Positions 9,085 to 17,213 of a stretch of DNA of 64,000 nt are shown piece by piece (the first letter of the stretch is position 1; each line of letters starts with the position of its first letter). The notes under the pieces were generated by a model. The model ran no database searches. It saw nothing but the letters and a program-made list of their open reading frames with translations, and had not been told where the DNA came from. The position numbers and the translations under genes are program-made. This stretch comes from Methylotenera sp. L2L1 (GTDB taxonomy: Bacteria; Pseudomonadota; Gammaproteobacteria; Burkholderiales; Methylophilaceae). The stretch lies in the NCBI RefSeq assembly GCF_000744605.1, contig NZ_JQMG01000001.1:1116001-1180000 (forward strand). Reading direction: 5' to 3'.

Positions 9085-9096
9085 ATTTCAAAAGGA

Positions 9097-9948
9097 TTAA
9101 GCATTTTGTTCTAATTTTCCCATATATGTTGGTATGAGGGTTTCGCTGAAGCCTGATACAAAGCACATGGACAATATGAAATACAATCCATTTTTTGCCT
9201 CTGCAAAAGAAGTGAATATAATCCCAGACTTCATCAGTATATATGTTGCAATAGCCGCAATTATTGATATAACAAGACGTTCAGCACCATAAACCGAATA
9301 CATCCAATAACTGATTGCCCTCTGGGCAATTACATCTTTTGTTTTATAGGATATTGATAAAAAGCCACCTAGACTCCCAAATGCTATTACATACAAAATA
9401 ATTGGAACTTCTATATTGTGAGTTAGTAGCTCCGAGTTTCGGAAAATGTAAGTTAATATCGCAAAAATGCTTAATATCAAGGTTAATAGAAATGCCCCTG
9501 CTAAATAGCATAATCTTCCAATTACCTTATGCTTATAATCTTCATTCGCATCTGACTCGATCTTACCAAATAATGTTTTTGAATCTTCAATATCACCTAA
9601 TATAGCACGTGATAATGCCGCAGCCATTCTGTGCTGAAATGATGAGTCAGCACCTGTTTTGTAAAGCACGGATTTTATACGATCAAAAGCGTCTTTCACT
9701 TGTTGAAAGTTACGTACTGCTGTTAGATCATCCTCTATCTTTGTATAAATCCTCACCTTAAGTGACTCAATCTTTGGAAGATCTCCTACTTCATAAATTA
9801 CATACTCGTCTCCGCTTGCGAATACCTTGGTGATTGTATTTCCAAGACCATCTTTAGCTCCAATAATATGAGATGCTAAATCTTTTACTTGCCTATCTAG
9901 GTATGTTTGGGATTTCGTTGTTTTCTCGTTGTCTTCTAAGGGATGCAT
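9097..9948 (-). CDS. Membrane protein of unknown function, element cargo
   Basis: I do not recognise the family of this 283-residue protein. About 145 hydrophilic residues come first, with a helical stretch around residues 75-130. Four hydrophobic segments follow at roughly 147-175, 185-205, 225-245 and 250-270, ending in a short charged tail (GKLEQNA). A large cytosolic domain followed by a membrane bundle is common among effectors that act at the inner membrane, but no catalytic motif is visible. It lies first inside the left att site and is divergent from the GHKL ATPase gene, sharing a 190-bp promoter region with it. Codon use is AT-rich like the other cargo genes. Confidence 0.6.
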   Translation of the reverse strand: MHPLEDNEKTTKSQTYLDRQVKDLASHIIGAKDGLGNTITKVFASGDEYVIYEVGDLPKIESLKVRIYTKIEDDLTAVRNFQQVKDAFDRIKSVLYKTGADSSFQHRMAAALSRAILGDIEDSKTLFGKIESDANEDYKHKVIGRLCYLAGAFLLTLILSIFAILTYIFRNSELLTHNIEVPIILYVIAFGSLGGFLSISYKTKDVIAQRAISYWMYSVYGAERLVISIIAAIATYILMKSGIIFTSFAEAKNGLYFILSMCFVSGFSETLIPTYMGKLEQNA

Positions 9949-10138
9949 CTTATTTCCTATAATACGTTTTATAGTTCAACAGTATATTAGTGGGTAGCCC
10001 ATATTTTTATAATTCATTATGGCTACGTCATAATAAATAAGTTTTTCAAAAACAAAAAGCTGTTACTTCAGAGTTTGCGCTATCATTACTTTTAATCATA
10101 AATAACAATAAGAATCACATCAGGATGATAAAAAGCTC

Positions 10139-11269
10139 ATGAAAAAGCTTACACGATGGCGTAGAGAGTTTGACGTAAAAATTGGGTTACAACACAGGCA
10201 AGGAAAAACTAGGCTAAATAAAAAATCTAATAATTACAATAAGGTAAGTGGTTCAGGTTTAAATAAATGGATTGATAAGTACATAAGTGATGGATTGCTG
10301 AGCGCATTCGTTAAAGGCCACAAAGTAACAATTGTTTTGCCGGAGCGATTAAATTTTAATAATGATCTTGAGTCAACAGCACTTCACTTTAATGCAATTC
10401 GAAAGTTGACTCAAAATAAAATTGTGCCTCACAAAGTCTATAAGCTTGGCATGGTGAATTTTGATTATTTGAAGTCTATATCAACATCAGCATCATTGGT
10501 ATTAACAGCTGAACTTTCAAAATGGGATGACGCAATTAGGAACAGACTAAGACCCAGCATAGCCAATTGGGATCCAGAAATCCTTATAAGCTTTCGTGAT
10601 CTTGGATTCTTTGAGCTTTTTAGAACAAAACCAGTTAATTTTGATAAATTAAAAAATGAAACTACACAAAATAGACATATCGTAAAATACATTAAAGGTC
10701 GGTGCGGTGATGATCAAAAGACAAGAATATTAAAGACCAGTATTACAGACATTATTGGAGACGAAATCAATAAATGGATGTTTTTACATAGTGGATTGTC
10801 GGAAGCCATAGTTAATGTATCTCATCATGCTTATCCTAAAGAACAGGGTTACTCTGAAGGGGACAAAAATTGGTATTTAACAGCGTCATTCGACAATTCA
10901 AATAATGAATTAAAAGTAGTATTTTATGACCAAGGTATAGGAATACCTAAATCTCTACCAGCATCAAAATTTAAAGAAAAATTACTTGAGTATTTATCAA
11001 CTTTTCCTATTCTTGAAAGAAAGAGGGATGAAACTCTTTTGAAGGCTGCTGTCCAGCTTGATAGAACTAGTACAGATGAACCTGATCGAGGTAAGGGGCT
11101 GCAAGATCTTCTTGAGTTCACACGCCAAAGGCGAGACGGGTCTTTATCAATTCTAAGCTTGAAGGGATTGTTTGAGTTGGAAATTAAAGATGGTTCAGAG
11201 TCGGTAAGGACTTCGCGTTTTGATAATCCTGTTAGCGGCACTTTAATCATATGGACTGTGATTGTATAA
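10139..11269 (+). CDS. GHKL-type (HATPase_c) ATP-binding protein
   Basis: A 376-residue protein whose C-terminal half carries the Bergerat-fold ATP-binding boxes: N-box LSEAIVNVSHHAY (Glu222, Asn226), G1 box YDQGIGIPKSL (Asp264-x-Gly266-x-Gly268) and G2 box DRGKGLQDLLEF. The first 190 residues are basic at the N-terminus and otherwise unassigned. There is no histidine-kinase dimerisation domain, no transmembrane segment and no response regulator nearby. The next gene, 21 nt downstream, encodes a DUF4325 STAS-like protein, a pairing reminiscent of anti-sigma-factor kinase and STAS antagonist switches. Role in this element: inferred sensor or switch ATPase. Confidence 0.75.
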   Translation: MKKLTRWRREFDVKIGLQHRQGKTRLNKKSNNYNKVSGSGLNKWIDKYISDGLLSAFVKGHKVTIVLPERLNFNNDLESTALHFNAIRKLTQNKIVPHKVYKLGMVNFDYLKSISTSASLVLTAELSKWDDAIRNRLRPSIANWDPEILISFRDLGFFELFRTKPVNFDKLKNETTQNRHIVKYIKGRCGDDQKTRILKTSITDIIGDEINKWMFLHSGLSEAIVNVSHHAYPKEQGYSEGDKNWYLTASFDNSNNELKVVFYDQGIGIPKSLPASKFKEKLLEYLSTFPILERKRDETLLKAAVQLDRTSTDEPDRGKGLQDLLEFTRQRRDGSLSILSLKGLFELEIKDGSESVRTSRFDNPVSGTLIIWTVIV

Positions 11270-11290
11270 ATAAAATTATAGGACAATAAA

Positions 11291-11653
11291 ATGAAAATAT
11301 TAAATATAGGAAAAGACTTTTCTTCTGATCCTATCGGAAGGTTTAGGTCTGATGGTAACCGTAGTGGTGAGACTTTTAGAGAAGACTTTCTGAAGCCAGC
11401 ATTAGATAGTCTTGAACCAAATGAGAAGCTTGAAATTATTATCGATGATGAAGTTGAAAGCTATGGCTCATCATTCTTGTCTGAGGGTTTCGCTGGTTTA
11501 GTAAAATATGGTTTTATTACAGCAGAAGAATTTCATAGAAAAATTGAAATTAAATATACGAATGAGGACTTTGAGTTTTTTAAAAGTAAGATAATTGAAT
11601 ACGTGAATACGGCAAAATATAATTCAAAAACTTATGTACCAACAAAATCATAA
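11291..11653 (+). CDS. STAS-like DUF4325 family protein
   Basis: A 120-residue protein resembling DUF4325: an N-terminal GKDFSSDPIGRFRSDG segment with FREDFLKPAL, a strand KLEIIIDDEVESYGSSFLSEGFAGLV (the Ser-containing loop is characteristic), and a C-terminal helix. STAS-like proteins bind a partner ATPase and are switched by phosphorylation or nucleotide state in better studied relatives. It lies 21 nt after the GHKL ATPase gene, and its stop overlaps the next start by 1 nt (TAATG), so all three genes appear translationally coupled. Confidence 0.7.
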   Translation: MKILNIGKDFSSDPIGRFRSDGNRSGETFREDFLKPALDSLEPNEKLEIIIDDEVESYGSSFLSEGFAGLVKYGFITAEEFHRKIEIKYTNEDFEFFKSKIIEYVNTAKYNSKTYVPTKS

Positions 11654-12330
11654 TGGCATATATATGTTCTGAAAAATCAGATTTGTCATCAGATATTTAC
11701 GAATTTTTTTACTTTATGCCAACAAGTAATGGTTGCCAAGTTTTGGCTGATACTATTAAGGAAAATCTACTTGTAAATGAAAAGTTACGTGACTCAATAG
11801 AGTTGCTGAATTTAAGTCTTGTGCAATATCAAAATAGCATAAAATGGTTTACACCATATGTGCCTATATTTGCAGTTCTATTGGGATCTTTTGCTGCATA
11901 CTCATTCACTAGGTATCACTGGGCGCATGCTGAAAAAAAGAAAAAAGAAGCTGAGTCATTTAACAAAATATCCAATTTGATTTCTGAGATTGAAGAGATA
12001 GCAGTAGAGTATTGGACAAAAGATCACAGTCAGGAAGATATAAAAAATGAAGTGAAACTTAAATCAAAATTTAAACTACTTACTCGCTATGTAAAATATG
12101 TAGAAGAGAAGCGTGAGCCAAAGCTGATGCAACTTTCTCGATATTTGAAAATTGTAAATGTAAAGCAAGGCTCGATTAAAAAAGAACTAGAACAGTTTAA
12201 CTCAAAACTATACGACTTAACTACAGGAGATGAGTTTGAATCCATTCATAGAGAGGCAGCGAAAAGTACAGCTAGCCGAGTTTCATTTTTATGTGCAGAA
12301 ATGAAGGGGACCTTATTGGTCTTTTGTTAA
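11653..12330 (+). CDS. Single-pass membrane protein with coiled-coil tail, element cargo
   Basis: A 225-residue protein of no family I recognise. An N-terminal portion of about 65 residues is followed by one hydrophobic helix (FTPYVPIFAVLLGSFAAYSF, about residues 71-90) and a Lys/Glu-rich helical stretch (AEKKKKEAESF...) that extends to the end. The start overlaps the DUF4325 stop by one base. It could be the membrane-anchored output component of the ATPase/STAS pair; this is inference from gene order only. Confidence 0.55.
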   Translation: MAYICSEKSDLSSDIYEFFYFMPTSNGCQVLADTIKENLLVNEKLRDSIELLNLSLVQYQNSIKWFTPYVPIFAVLLGSFAAYSFTRYHWAHAEKKKKEAESFNKISNLISEIEEIAVEYWTKDHSQEDIKNEVKLKSKFKLLTRYVKYVEEKREPKLMQLSRYLKIVNVKQGSIKKELEQFNSKLYDLTTGDEFESIHREAAKSTASRVSFLCAEMKGTLLVFC

Positions 12331-12336
12331 ATACTT

Positions 12337-13146
12337 ATGAATCTCGGTAAGTTATCTTCTGCCGATCTGTTAAAACTTATTATTTTAATTCCTACGTATG
12401 AAGGAATTATAAAAGATGGTCAGGTTTCGATTCGTGAAAAAAGAGACAAAATTTTCACCACTCAATCTGAGTCAGCATCGTGGCATCATTTGTATGAGTT
12501 ATCTTACCCTGAGCACTTGGCTCGATTTGTTGTTGTCTTTGGATTAGCTGATAAGGTTAAAGAAATGGCTGCTTCAGACAATCCACCTCAAGCAGGTATT
12601 GCTGCATTACAGGATGCATTTGAATCTGAGGATGGGTTTGATTTTGAGCTGGACGAAGAGTCACGTTTGGCATTGCCTTTGCTGCTTGGCGTGACGCACT
12701 CTATAAACCTAAATTTTAAGTCGCTCCTCACTTTTGGCCTTTACATAAATGAGCTAGTTGCTATTGCCCGAAAAGGCGGTGCAGAAGGTGATAAAGCTTT
12801 ATTTAATGCAATAAAAATTGATCCTACGGTTATTGGTTGCCAGTCCATTTCAAGGCGCGTCAGTCAGGCTATTCTCGAGGATGATCAAGGCTTCATTAAG
12901 AAGCTTAAAAAAGCTTTTCAAGGTAAATTCACCAAACGCGAAAATCGTGTGTATCAGTTACAACGTTTAATTATGCAAGTTTTACTTGAAATAAACACTC
13001 CTTCATTAAGTGCAGAGGATTTATATAAGCTATTTGTTGAGCAATTAAAGATAGCCTCTAAAGATCGTGATTCTGATATAGGTGACGTTGCTAATAACCT
13101 TCGCCAGTTTGCGTATCAGTTTATGAAACAAAAACCTGTTAGTTAA
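12337..13146 (+). CDS. Hypothetical protein, element cargo
   Basis: A 269-residue soluble, apparently all-helical protein with no recognisable motif. An acidic patch (FESEDGFDFELDEESR) lies near residues 92-107. It begins 6 nt after the preceding gene, so it is probably cotranscribed with the ATPase/STAS module, and lies about 100 bp before the replication initiator. It could belong to either the cargo or the replication module. No function assigned. Confidence 0.5.
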   Translation: MNLGKLSSADLLKLIILIPTYEGIIKDGQVSIREKRDKIFTTQSESASWHHLYELSYPEHLARFVVVFGLADKVKEMAASDNPPQAGIAALQDAFESEDGFDFELDEESRLALPLLLGVTHSINLNFKSLLTFGLYINELVAIARKGGAEGDKALFNAIKIDPTVIGCQSISRRVSQAILEDDQGFIKKLKKAFQGKFTKRENRVYQLQRLIMQVLLEINTPSLSAEDLYKLFVEQLKIASKDRDSDIGDVANNLRQFAYQFMKQKPVS

Positions 13147-13250
13147 AAGTACCCTAATTTCACTAGCAAAGTCATCGAGCACTAATCCCTAAAGTTCATT
13201 CCATTCCAGATCGCCAAATCGGCTTGCTGGTAAATTCCAAAGGAATGGAT

Positions 13251-14567
13251 ATGACAAAGCCAGATACACAACACAACCAAACTGCTTCACGGGATGCCGC
13301 CCACACACGCGTCAGCGTGGAGGACGGAGACCGTGAAGCAGTAGCGGTGCCTAGTAACACAGCTACTAATAACAGCATTAACCAACATGAAGTTAAGTTT
13401 TTAAGATGGGGGATTGATAGTTTATATCTGTCTTATCAAGGTAACTTACACCCAGAAGTTCATGAGCAACTGATTCAGTTAAAGAAACAAGCACAATCCG
13501 ACAATCCCCAAGAGCAAGCTAAAGCACAACTCAAACTAGGTGATCATCTATTTGAGGTCAAAGACAAAGGCACTTCCATGTTTAGTTATGTACTGGAAGA
13601 TAACGCCTTTCGTATTCAGTTATCACGCCCGAATAAAGCTGTGCCAATGGCCTATGTAAAGCTTTCTAGTGAATATCTAACCCATCTATCCCCTAAAGAT
13701 GCAGAACATCGCCTATCAACGATACTGTCACAACTAGGTGCATTAGAATCAACCGCAAACGTCAGTCGTGTTGATATGTTTGTCGATTTTGTTTCACATC
13801 AGGATATGGAGTCATGGCATCGTGAAGCATGGATCACACACGCTGAGTCTATCAATGCCTACTCTATTGATGGTCACTTCACTGGCTGGGCGATTGGTTT
13901 AGGTGGTGTCATTGCTGGTCGTCTTTATGACAAGCTATTTGAGATTGATAAAAGTAAGAAGTTTTATCTAATTCCATTATGGGAACTAGCTCACTGGCAA
14001 CAAGGTGAACCGATCTGGCGTTTAGAGTTTGAATTTAAGCGTCAATTTCTAGTACAGAAGAATTTATCTAAACTCACTGAGGTATTAGCTAATCTTAACG
14101 GTTTATGGTCATACGCCACAACAGAATGGTTAAAGCTGTCTATTCCTAATCATATTGATCAAACACGATCACGCTGGCCCATCCATCCGTTATGGGCTGC
14201 CCTCTCCTCGCTAGATTGGGAAACCAACGGAGGCGCATTACAACCCCGCTTTAACACCACACGCGCACCCAATAAAGAAGCTGCCTTAGATCGTGCTTTT
14301 AGTGCATTAACCACATGGATGGCTGCTGAAGGTTACACCGACTATGAGTTAGCGATTCATCCCTTCTTTGAAGACTTAGGGCATCACATTAATAACCAAT
14401 CGATGAATAAAGGCACTACCTTTGAAGCACTCATTAAAGAAAAAGTGGGTTTAAAGGCCAAAGCCTTTAATACGATAGATATCAATGCTGAGATCAACGA
14501 AGCCTATATCGATGAAGAAGTGCGCGCGATGCGTGAAGCTTATAACAAAGCCTCTAACGGTGAATAA
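13251..14567 (+). CDS. Replication initiation factor (Rep_trans family)
   Basis: A rolling-circle-type initiator of the Rep_trans family (PF02486-like), seen by VSRVDMFVDF, then GRLYDKLFEIDKS and EPIWRLEFEFKRQFL in the middle. Such proteins nick a double-strand origin and start replication of small integrative elements, filamentous phages and ICEs. I place the start at the ATG at 13251, 6 nt after an AAAGGA ribosome-binding site; the longer frame begins at a TTG (13224), and another ATG lies at 13245. The HTH gene follows 2 nt after the stop and the integrase after that, giving a rep-xis-int module. Codon use is less AT-rich than the cargo genes to the left. Confidence 0.75.
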   Translation: MTKPDTQHNQTASRDAAHTRVSVEDGDREAVAVPSNTATNNSINQHEVKFLRWGIDSLYLSYQGNLHPEVHEQLIQLKKQAQSDNPQEQAKAQLKLGDHLFEVKDKGTSMFSYVLEDNAFRIQLSRPNKAVPMAYVKLSSEYLTHLSPKDAEHRLSTILSQLGALESTANVSRVDMFVDFVSHQDMESWHREAWITHAESINAYSIDGHFTGWAIGLGGVIAGRLYDKLFEIDKSKKFYLIPLWELAHWQQGEPIWRLEFEFKRQFLVQKNLSKLTEVLANLNGLWSYATTEWLKLSIPNHIDQTRSRWPIHPLWAALSSLDWETNGGALQPRFNTTRAPNKEAALDRAFSALTTWMAAEGYTDYELAIHPFFEDLGHHINNQSMNKGTTFEALIKEKVGLKAKAFNTIDINAEINEAYIDEEVRAMREAYNKASNGE

Positions 14568-14569
14568 CA

Positions 14570-14908
14570 ATGAAAGATAACGATCTGCCTTTGCCTGCTG
14601 TACGTTGTCTTTCTAAAGACGAGGCTGCGTGTTACCTAGGAATAGGTGTCACGCTTCTGAGTGAACTGGATATTCCAGCGGTGAAGTTTGGTCGCCGTCT
14701 GGTGTATGACAAAGTTGACTTGGATCTTTGGTTGGAGGAATATAAGCAGCGAGGGCGGGCCGGAGAGGAGTTTATATGGCCCGTGAAACCGGAATCTACA
14801 AGAGAGGTGATTCGCCCTATTGGTGGATCAATGCAACACTCTCAAACGGCAAAAGAGTACGCCAGAGTTCTGGGACTGAAGACCGAGCGCAAGCCGAAGC
14901 GTATTTAG
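14570..14908 (+). CDS. AlpA/excisionase-like helix-turn-helix protein
   Basis: A 112-residue protein whose first 65 residues form an AlpA/MerR-like HTH of the excisionase type: CLSKDEAACYLGIGVTLLSEL, KFGRRLVYDKVDLDLWLEEYKQ. It lies between rep and int, where excisionases of such elements usually sit. Its last 45 codons overlap the integrase gene in another reading frame by 133 nt, so the C-terminal tail is constrained by the integrase N-terminus and is unlikely to be a conserved domain. Likely a recombination directionality factor or element regulator. Confidence 0.75.
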   Translation: MKDNDLPLPAVRCLSKDEAACYLGIGVTLLSELDIPAVKFGRRLVYDKVDLDLWLEEYKQRGRAGEEFIWPVKPESTREVIRPIGGSMQHSQTAKEYARVLGLKTERKPKRI

Positions 14909-15858
14909 CTAAATTAAAGCTAGATTCGTATAAGGAAGTGAATTTTGGTATTAAGCCCCATCGCTCATGGAAAGAAGCTGTTGTTCGGTATCTCGAAATT
15001 AAAGCAACGCTCAAAAGCTATCGTGACGTAAAGCGCATATGTTGTAATTTGCATCCTTATTTAGGTGACTTGATGCTAAACCAGATCAACGGTGACGTGG
15101 TTTGGTCTGTGATTCAAGGTGAGTTTAAAAAAGGAAACAAACCAGCAACCGTGAATCGTTACTTAGCGACATTACGTAGTTTATTGCGGATGGCTCGTGA
15201 TGAATGGCAGTGGATAGATCATATCCCTAAAATTCGTTTGTTATCGGGTGAGGTGGAGCGTGATCGATGGTTGACTAGAGATGAGGCAGATAAGCTAATC
15301 GCTGTTTGTCCTGATCATCTGGCAGCTGTTGTGAAGTTTGCTTTAGCGACGGGGTGCCGCGCTCGGGAAATTCTGGGTTTGGAATGGAGTAGGGTGGATT
15401 TAAACAGACACACTGCTTGGTTAAACCAAACTAAGAATGGTACACCGAGAGGGGTTCCATTAAATAGAAGTGCTGTTGCTGTTCTTCAGGAGCAAGTTGG
15501 AAAGCATTCAAAATTTTGTTTTACTTACAACGGTGAGCCGATTCGTTACAACATTACGAACTCTGCGTGGATTACAGCGTTAAAGAAAGCAGAGTTAGAA
15601 GACTTTAGATTTCATGACTTGCGTCACACTTGGGCTTCTTGGCATCGTCAAGCTGGCACCAGTTGTGATGAACTGAAAGAACTAGGAGGTTGGAAAACGC
15701 GGTCAATGGTTGATCGATACGCTAAGTTTGCTACTGAACATCTGGCAAATGCGGCAAGTCGGATTGATTTTTTGGCTTCAGATAACGTGATTAAATTGTC
15801 ACGTTTTAGTCACGTTCACCAAATGAAAAAGGGATTAGCAAAAGCTAACCCCTTATAA
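14776..15858 (+). CDS. int: Tyrosine-type site-specific recombinase (integrase)
   Basis: A 360-residue phage-type integrase. The N-terminus has an AP2-like arm-binding segment (GIYKRGDSPYWWI...RVRQSSGTEDRAQAEAYLAKLK), followed by a SAM-like core-binding domain and the catalytic domain with Arg195 (ATGCRAREIL), Lys220, HDLRHT (His280, Arg283), Trp306 in the second His/Trp position (LGGWKT) and the nucleophile Tyr315 (DRYAKF). The start has a strong GGAGAGGAG site inside the upstream HTH gene. The 3' end lies 4 bp from the tRNA-Phe CCA, and the last codons overlap a terminator that now serves the tRNA, so the element supplies its own replacement end. Confidence 0.95.
   Translation: MARETGIYKRGDSPYWWINATLSNGKRVRQSSGTEDRAQAEAYLAKLKLDSYKEVNFGIKPHRSWKEAVVRYLEIKATLKSYRDVKRICCNLHPYLGDLMLNQINGDVVWSVIQGEFKKGNKPATVNRYLATLRSLLRMARDEWQWIDHIPKIRLLSGEVERDRWLTRDEADKLIAVCPDHLAAVVKFALATGCRAREILGLEWSRVDLNRHTAWLNQTKNGTPRGVPLNRSAVAVLQEQVGKHSKFCFTYNGEPIRYNITNSAWITALKKAELEDFRFHDLRHTWASWHRQAGTSCDELKELGGWKTRSMVDRYAKFATEHLANAASRIDFLASDNVIKLSRFSHVHQMKKGLAKANPL
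15786..15805. promoter_or_regulatory. Right arm-type site inside int
   Basis: CGTGATTAAATTGTCACGTT matches the left-end motif at 9065-9084 in 18 of 20 positions. A further half-site GTCACGTT follows at 15809-15816. All lie in the last 75 bp of int, next to attR. Confidence 0.55.
15826..15852 (-). terminator. Element-supplied terminator for tRNA-Phe
   Basis: On the minus strand GGGGTTAGC-TTTT-GCTAATCCC is followed by TTTTTC. It sits 11 nt past the tRNA 3' end and is embedded in the last codons of the integrase on the opposite strand. Confidence 0.75.
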
Positions 15859-15862
15859 ATTC

Positions 15863-15907
15863 TGGTGGCCGGGGCCAGAATCGAACTGGCGACACGCGGA
15901 TTTTCAA
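15863..15907. repeat. Right att repeat within tRNA-Phe
   Basis: Identical to 8957-9001 over 45 bp; covers the CCA end, T-arm, variable loop and anticodon-stem part of tRNA-Phe. Crossover must lie within this block. Confidence 0.93.
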
Positions 15908-15938
15908 TCCGCTGCTCTACCGACTGAGCTACCCGGCC
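15863..15938 (-). tRNA. tRNA-Phe (GAA)
   Basis: The 76-nt minus-strand sequence starts GGCCGGGTAGCTCAGTCGG, has an anticodon stem GCGGA/TCCGC with loop TTGAAAA (anticodon GAA), T-arm GTTCGATTC and an encoded CCA. The acceptor stem GGCCGGG pairs with CCCGGCC. It is intact despite serving as the attachment site of the element to its 3' side. Confidence 0.97.
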
Positions 15939-16110
15939 TTCCTTACTACTACTTACAAACTTCGGTTTAATGTTTGCAAGCCGCGCATTATAGCAACTAA
16001 ATAATGAACTGACAAAAATTATTTTCAATTTATGCATATTTATTTTTAATGCTAAAGTTTGTTCAGAGTGGTGGTGTTATCTCGGTTGCTCTCATGTAAA
16101 ATCTTTCTCT

Positions 16111-17184
16111 ATGAATTTAAACAAAAAATTACCAAATATAGGGTTACCAAATATCCAATCATTAGATCAGTCATTGAAGGCTGCGCTTGTTGATAAAATT
16201 AATCATAAGACCAAACCATTAGGTGCTTTAGGGCAGTTGGAGGCGATTGCGTTACAGGTAGGCTTGATTCAACAAACCTTAGCGCCGCAACTTTCTAACC
16301 CTACCTTATTGGTGTTTGCTGGTGATCATGGCATTGTAAACGCAGGCGTTAGCCCTTATCCGCAAGCTGTGACTGCGCAGATGGTGCTTAATTTCTTGCA
16401 CGGTGGCGCTGCGATTAATGTGTTTGCACGGCAGAATAATATGCAGTTGCGGGTGATTGATGCTGGCGTTAATTATGAGTTTGATGCCAACACCGATTTA
16501 ATTCACGCAAAAGTGGGAGCTGGTACTGCTAATTTCTTGCAGGCGCCCGCTATGACCGCTGCACAATGCCAGCAAGCGCTGGAAACAGGCGCTTCTTTGG
16601 CAAAGCAGGAAGCATTGGCTGGGTGCAATGTGTTTGGCTTTGGCGAGATGGGGATTGGTAATACATCATCTGCTAGTTGTTTGATGAGTGTGTTGTGTGG
16701 AATCTCTATTGACGAGTGTGTTGGCCGCGGGACGGGGTTAGACGATGCCGGTTTGGCACAAAAGCTGTCTATTCTTAGGCGGGCCATAGAATTTCATCAT
16801 GTCAGTGGTGAAAACATCCTGGATGTGCTGGCAACATTTGGTGGCTATGAAATCGCGATGATGGCTGGCGCGATGTTAGGTGCCGCTGAGCAACATTCTG
16901 TACTATTGATTGATGGGTTTATTGCGACATCGGCACTATTAGTAGCCTCTCAATTGCAACCTAATATTTTGCAGTATTGTGTATTCACGCATTGCTCTGG
17001 CGAGGCTGGACATCGCCGTTTGTTGGCACATCTTGAAGCAACGCCTTTACTAGATATCGGTTTGCGTTTGGGCGAGGGCACGGGTGCTGCCTTGGTTTAT
17101 CCTTTATTGCAGGCTGCGGTTAATTTTATGAATGAAATGGCCTCGTTCGAAAGTGCTGGTGTGAGCACTAAAGATACTCCGTGA
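16111..17184 (+). CDS. cobT: Nicotinate-nucleotide--dimethylbenzimidazole phosphoribosyltransferase
   Basis: CobT makes alpha-ribazole 5'-phosphate from nicotinate mononucleotide and 5,6-dimethylbenzimidazole, activating the lower ligand of cobalamin. The 357-residue length is usual. Family signatures seen: [12 protein letters not shown] at the start, [37 protein letters not shown], and the C-terminal LGEGTGAAL with the catalytic glutamate. It heads a plus-strand cobT-cobS-cobC cluster and matches the bluB gene (dimethylbenzimidazole synthesis) of the operon further right. Confidence 0.96.
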   Translation: MNLNKKLPNIGLPNIQSLDQSLKAALVDKINHKTKPLGALGQLEAIALQVGLIQQTLAPQLSNPTLLVFAGDHGIVNAGVSPYPQAVTAQMVLNFLHGGAAINVFARQNNMQLRVIDAGVNYEFDANTDLIHAKVGAGTANFLQAPAMTAAQCQQALETGASLAKQEALAGCNVFGFGEMGIGNTSSASCLMSVLCGISIDECVGRGTGLDDAGLAQKLSILRRAIEFHHVSGENILDVLATFGGYEIAMMAGAMLGAAEQHSVLLIDGFIATSALLVASQLQPNILQYCVFTHCSGEAGHRRLLAHLEATPLLDIGLRLGEGTGAALVYPLLQAAVNFMNEMASFESAGVSTKDTP

Positions 17185-17213
17185 TTAGGGATGCACTGTG
17201 ATTAGGACACTTC

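Larger units (their letters stand above)
8957..15907. mobile_element. Integrative element in tRNA-Phe(GAA), about 6.9 kb
   Basis: The element is bounded by perfect 45-bp direct repeats, one inside intact tRNA-Phe. It encodes a tyrosine integrase next to the tRNA, an AlpA-like HTH gene, and a Rep_trans-type replication initiator, followed by a cargo of five AT-rich genes. Near-identical 20-bp inverted-repeat motifs sit just inside each end (9065-9084 and 15786-15805) and look like integrase or excisionase arm sites. There are no capsid, tail, relaxase or conjugation genes, so it is either a mobilisable or satellite-like element or a minimal self-replicating genomic island. Confidence 0.9.

Noticed and set aside
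8818-9096. Second tRNA-Phe gene at 8957-9001
   Set aside because: Only the 3' 45 bases are present; the sequence departs at the anticodon stem, so it is the att duplicate, not a functional tRNA.
15939-16110. Cobalamin riboswitch upstream of cobT
   Set aside because: None of the conserved B12-box blocks is present in the 170-bp spacer; only the copy before btuB is supported.
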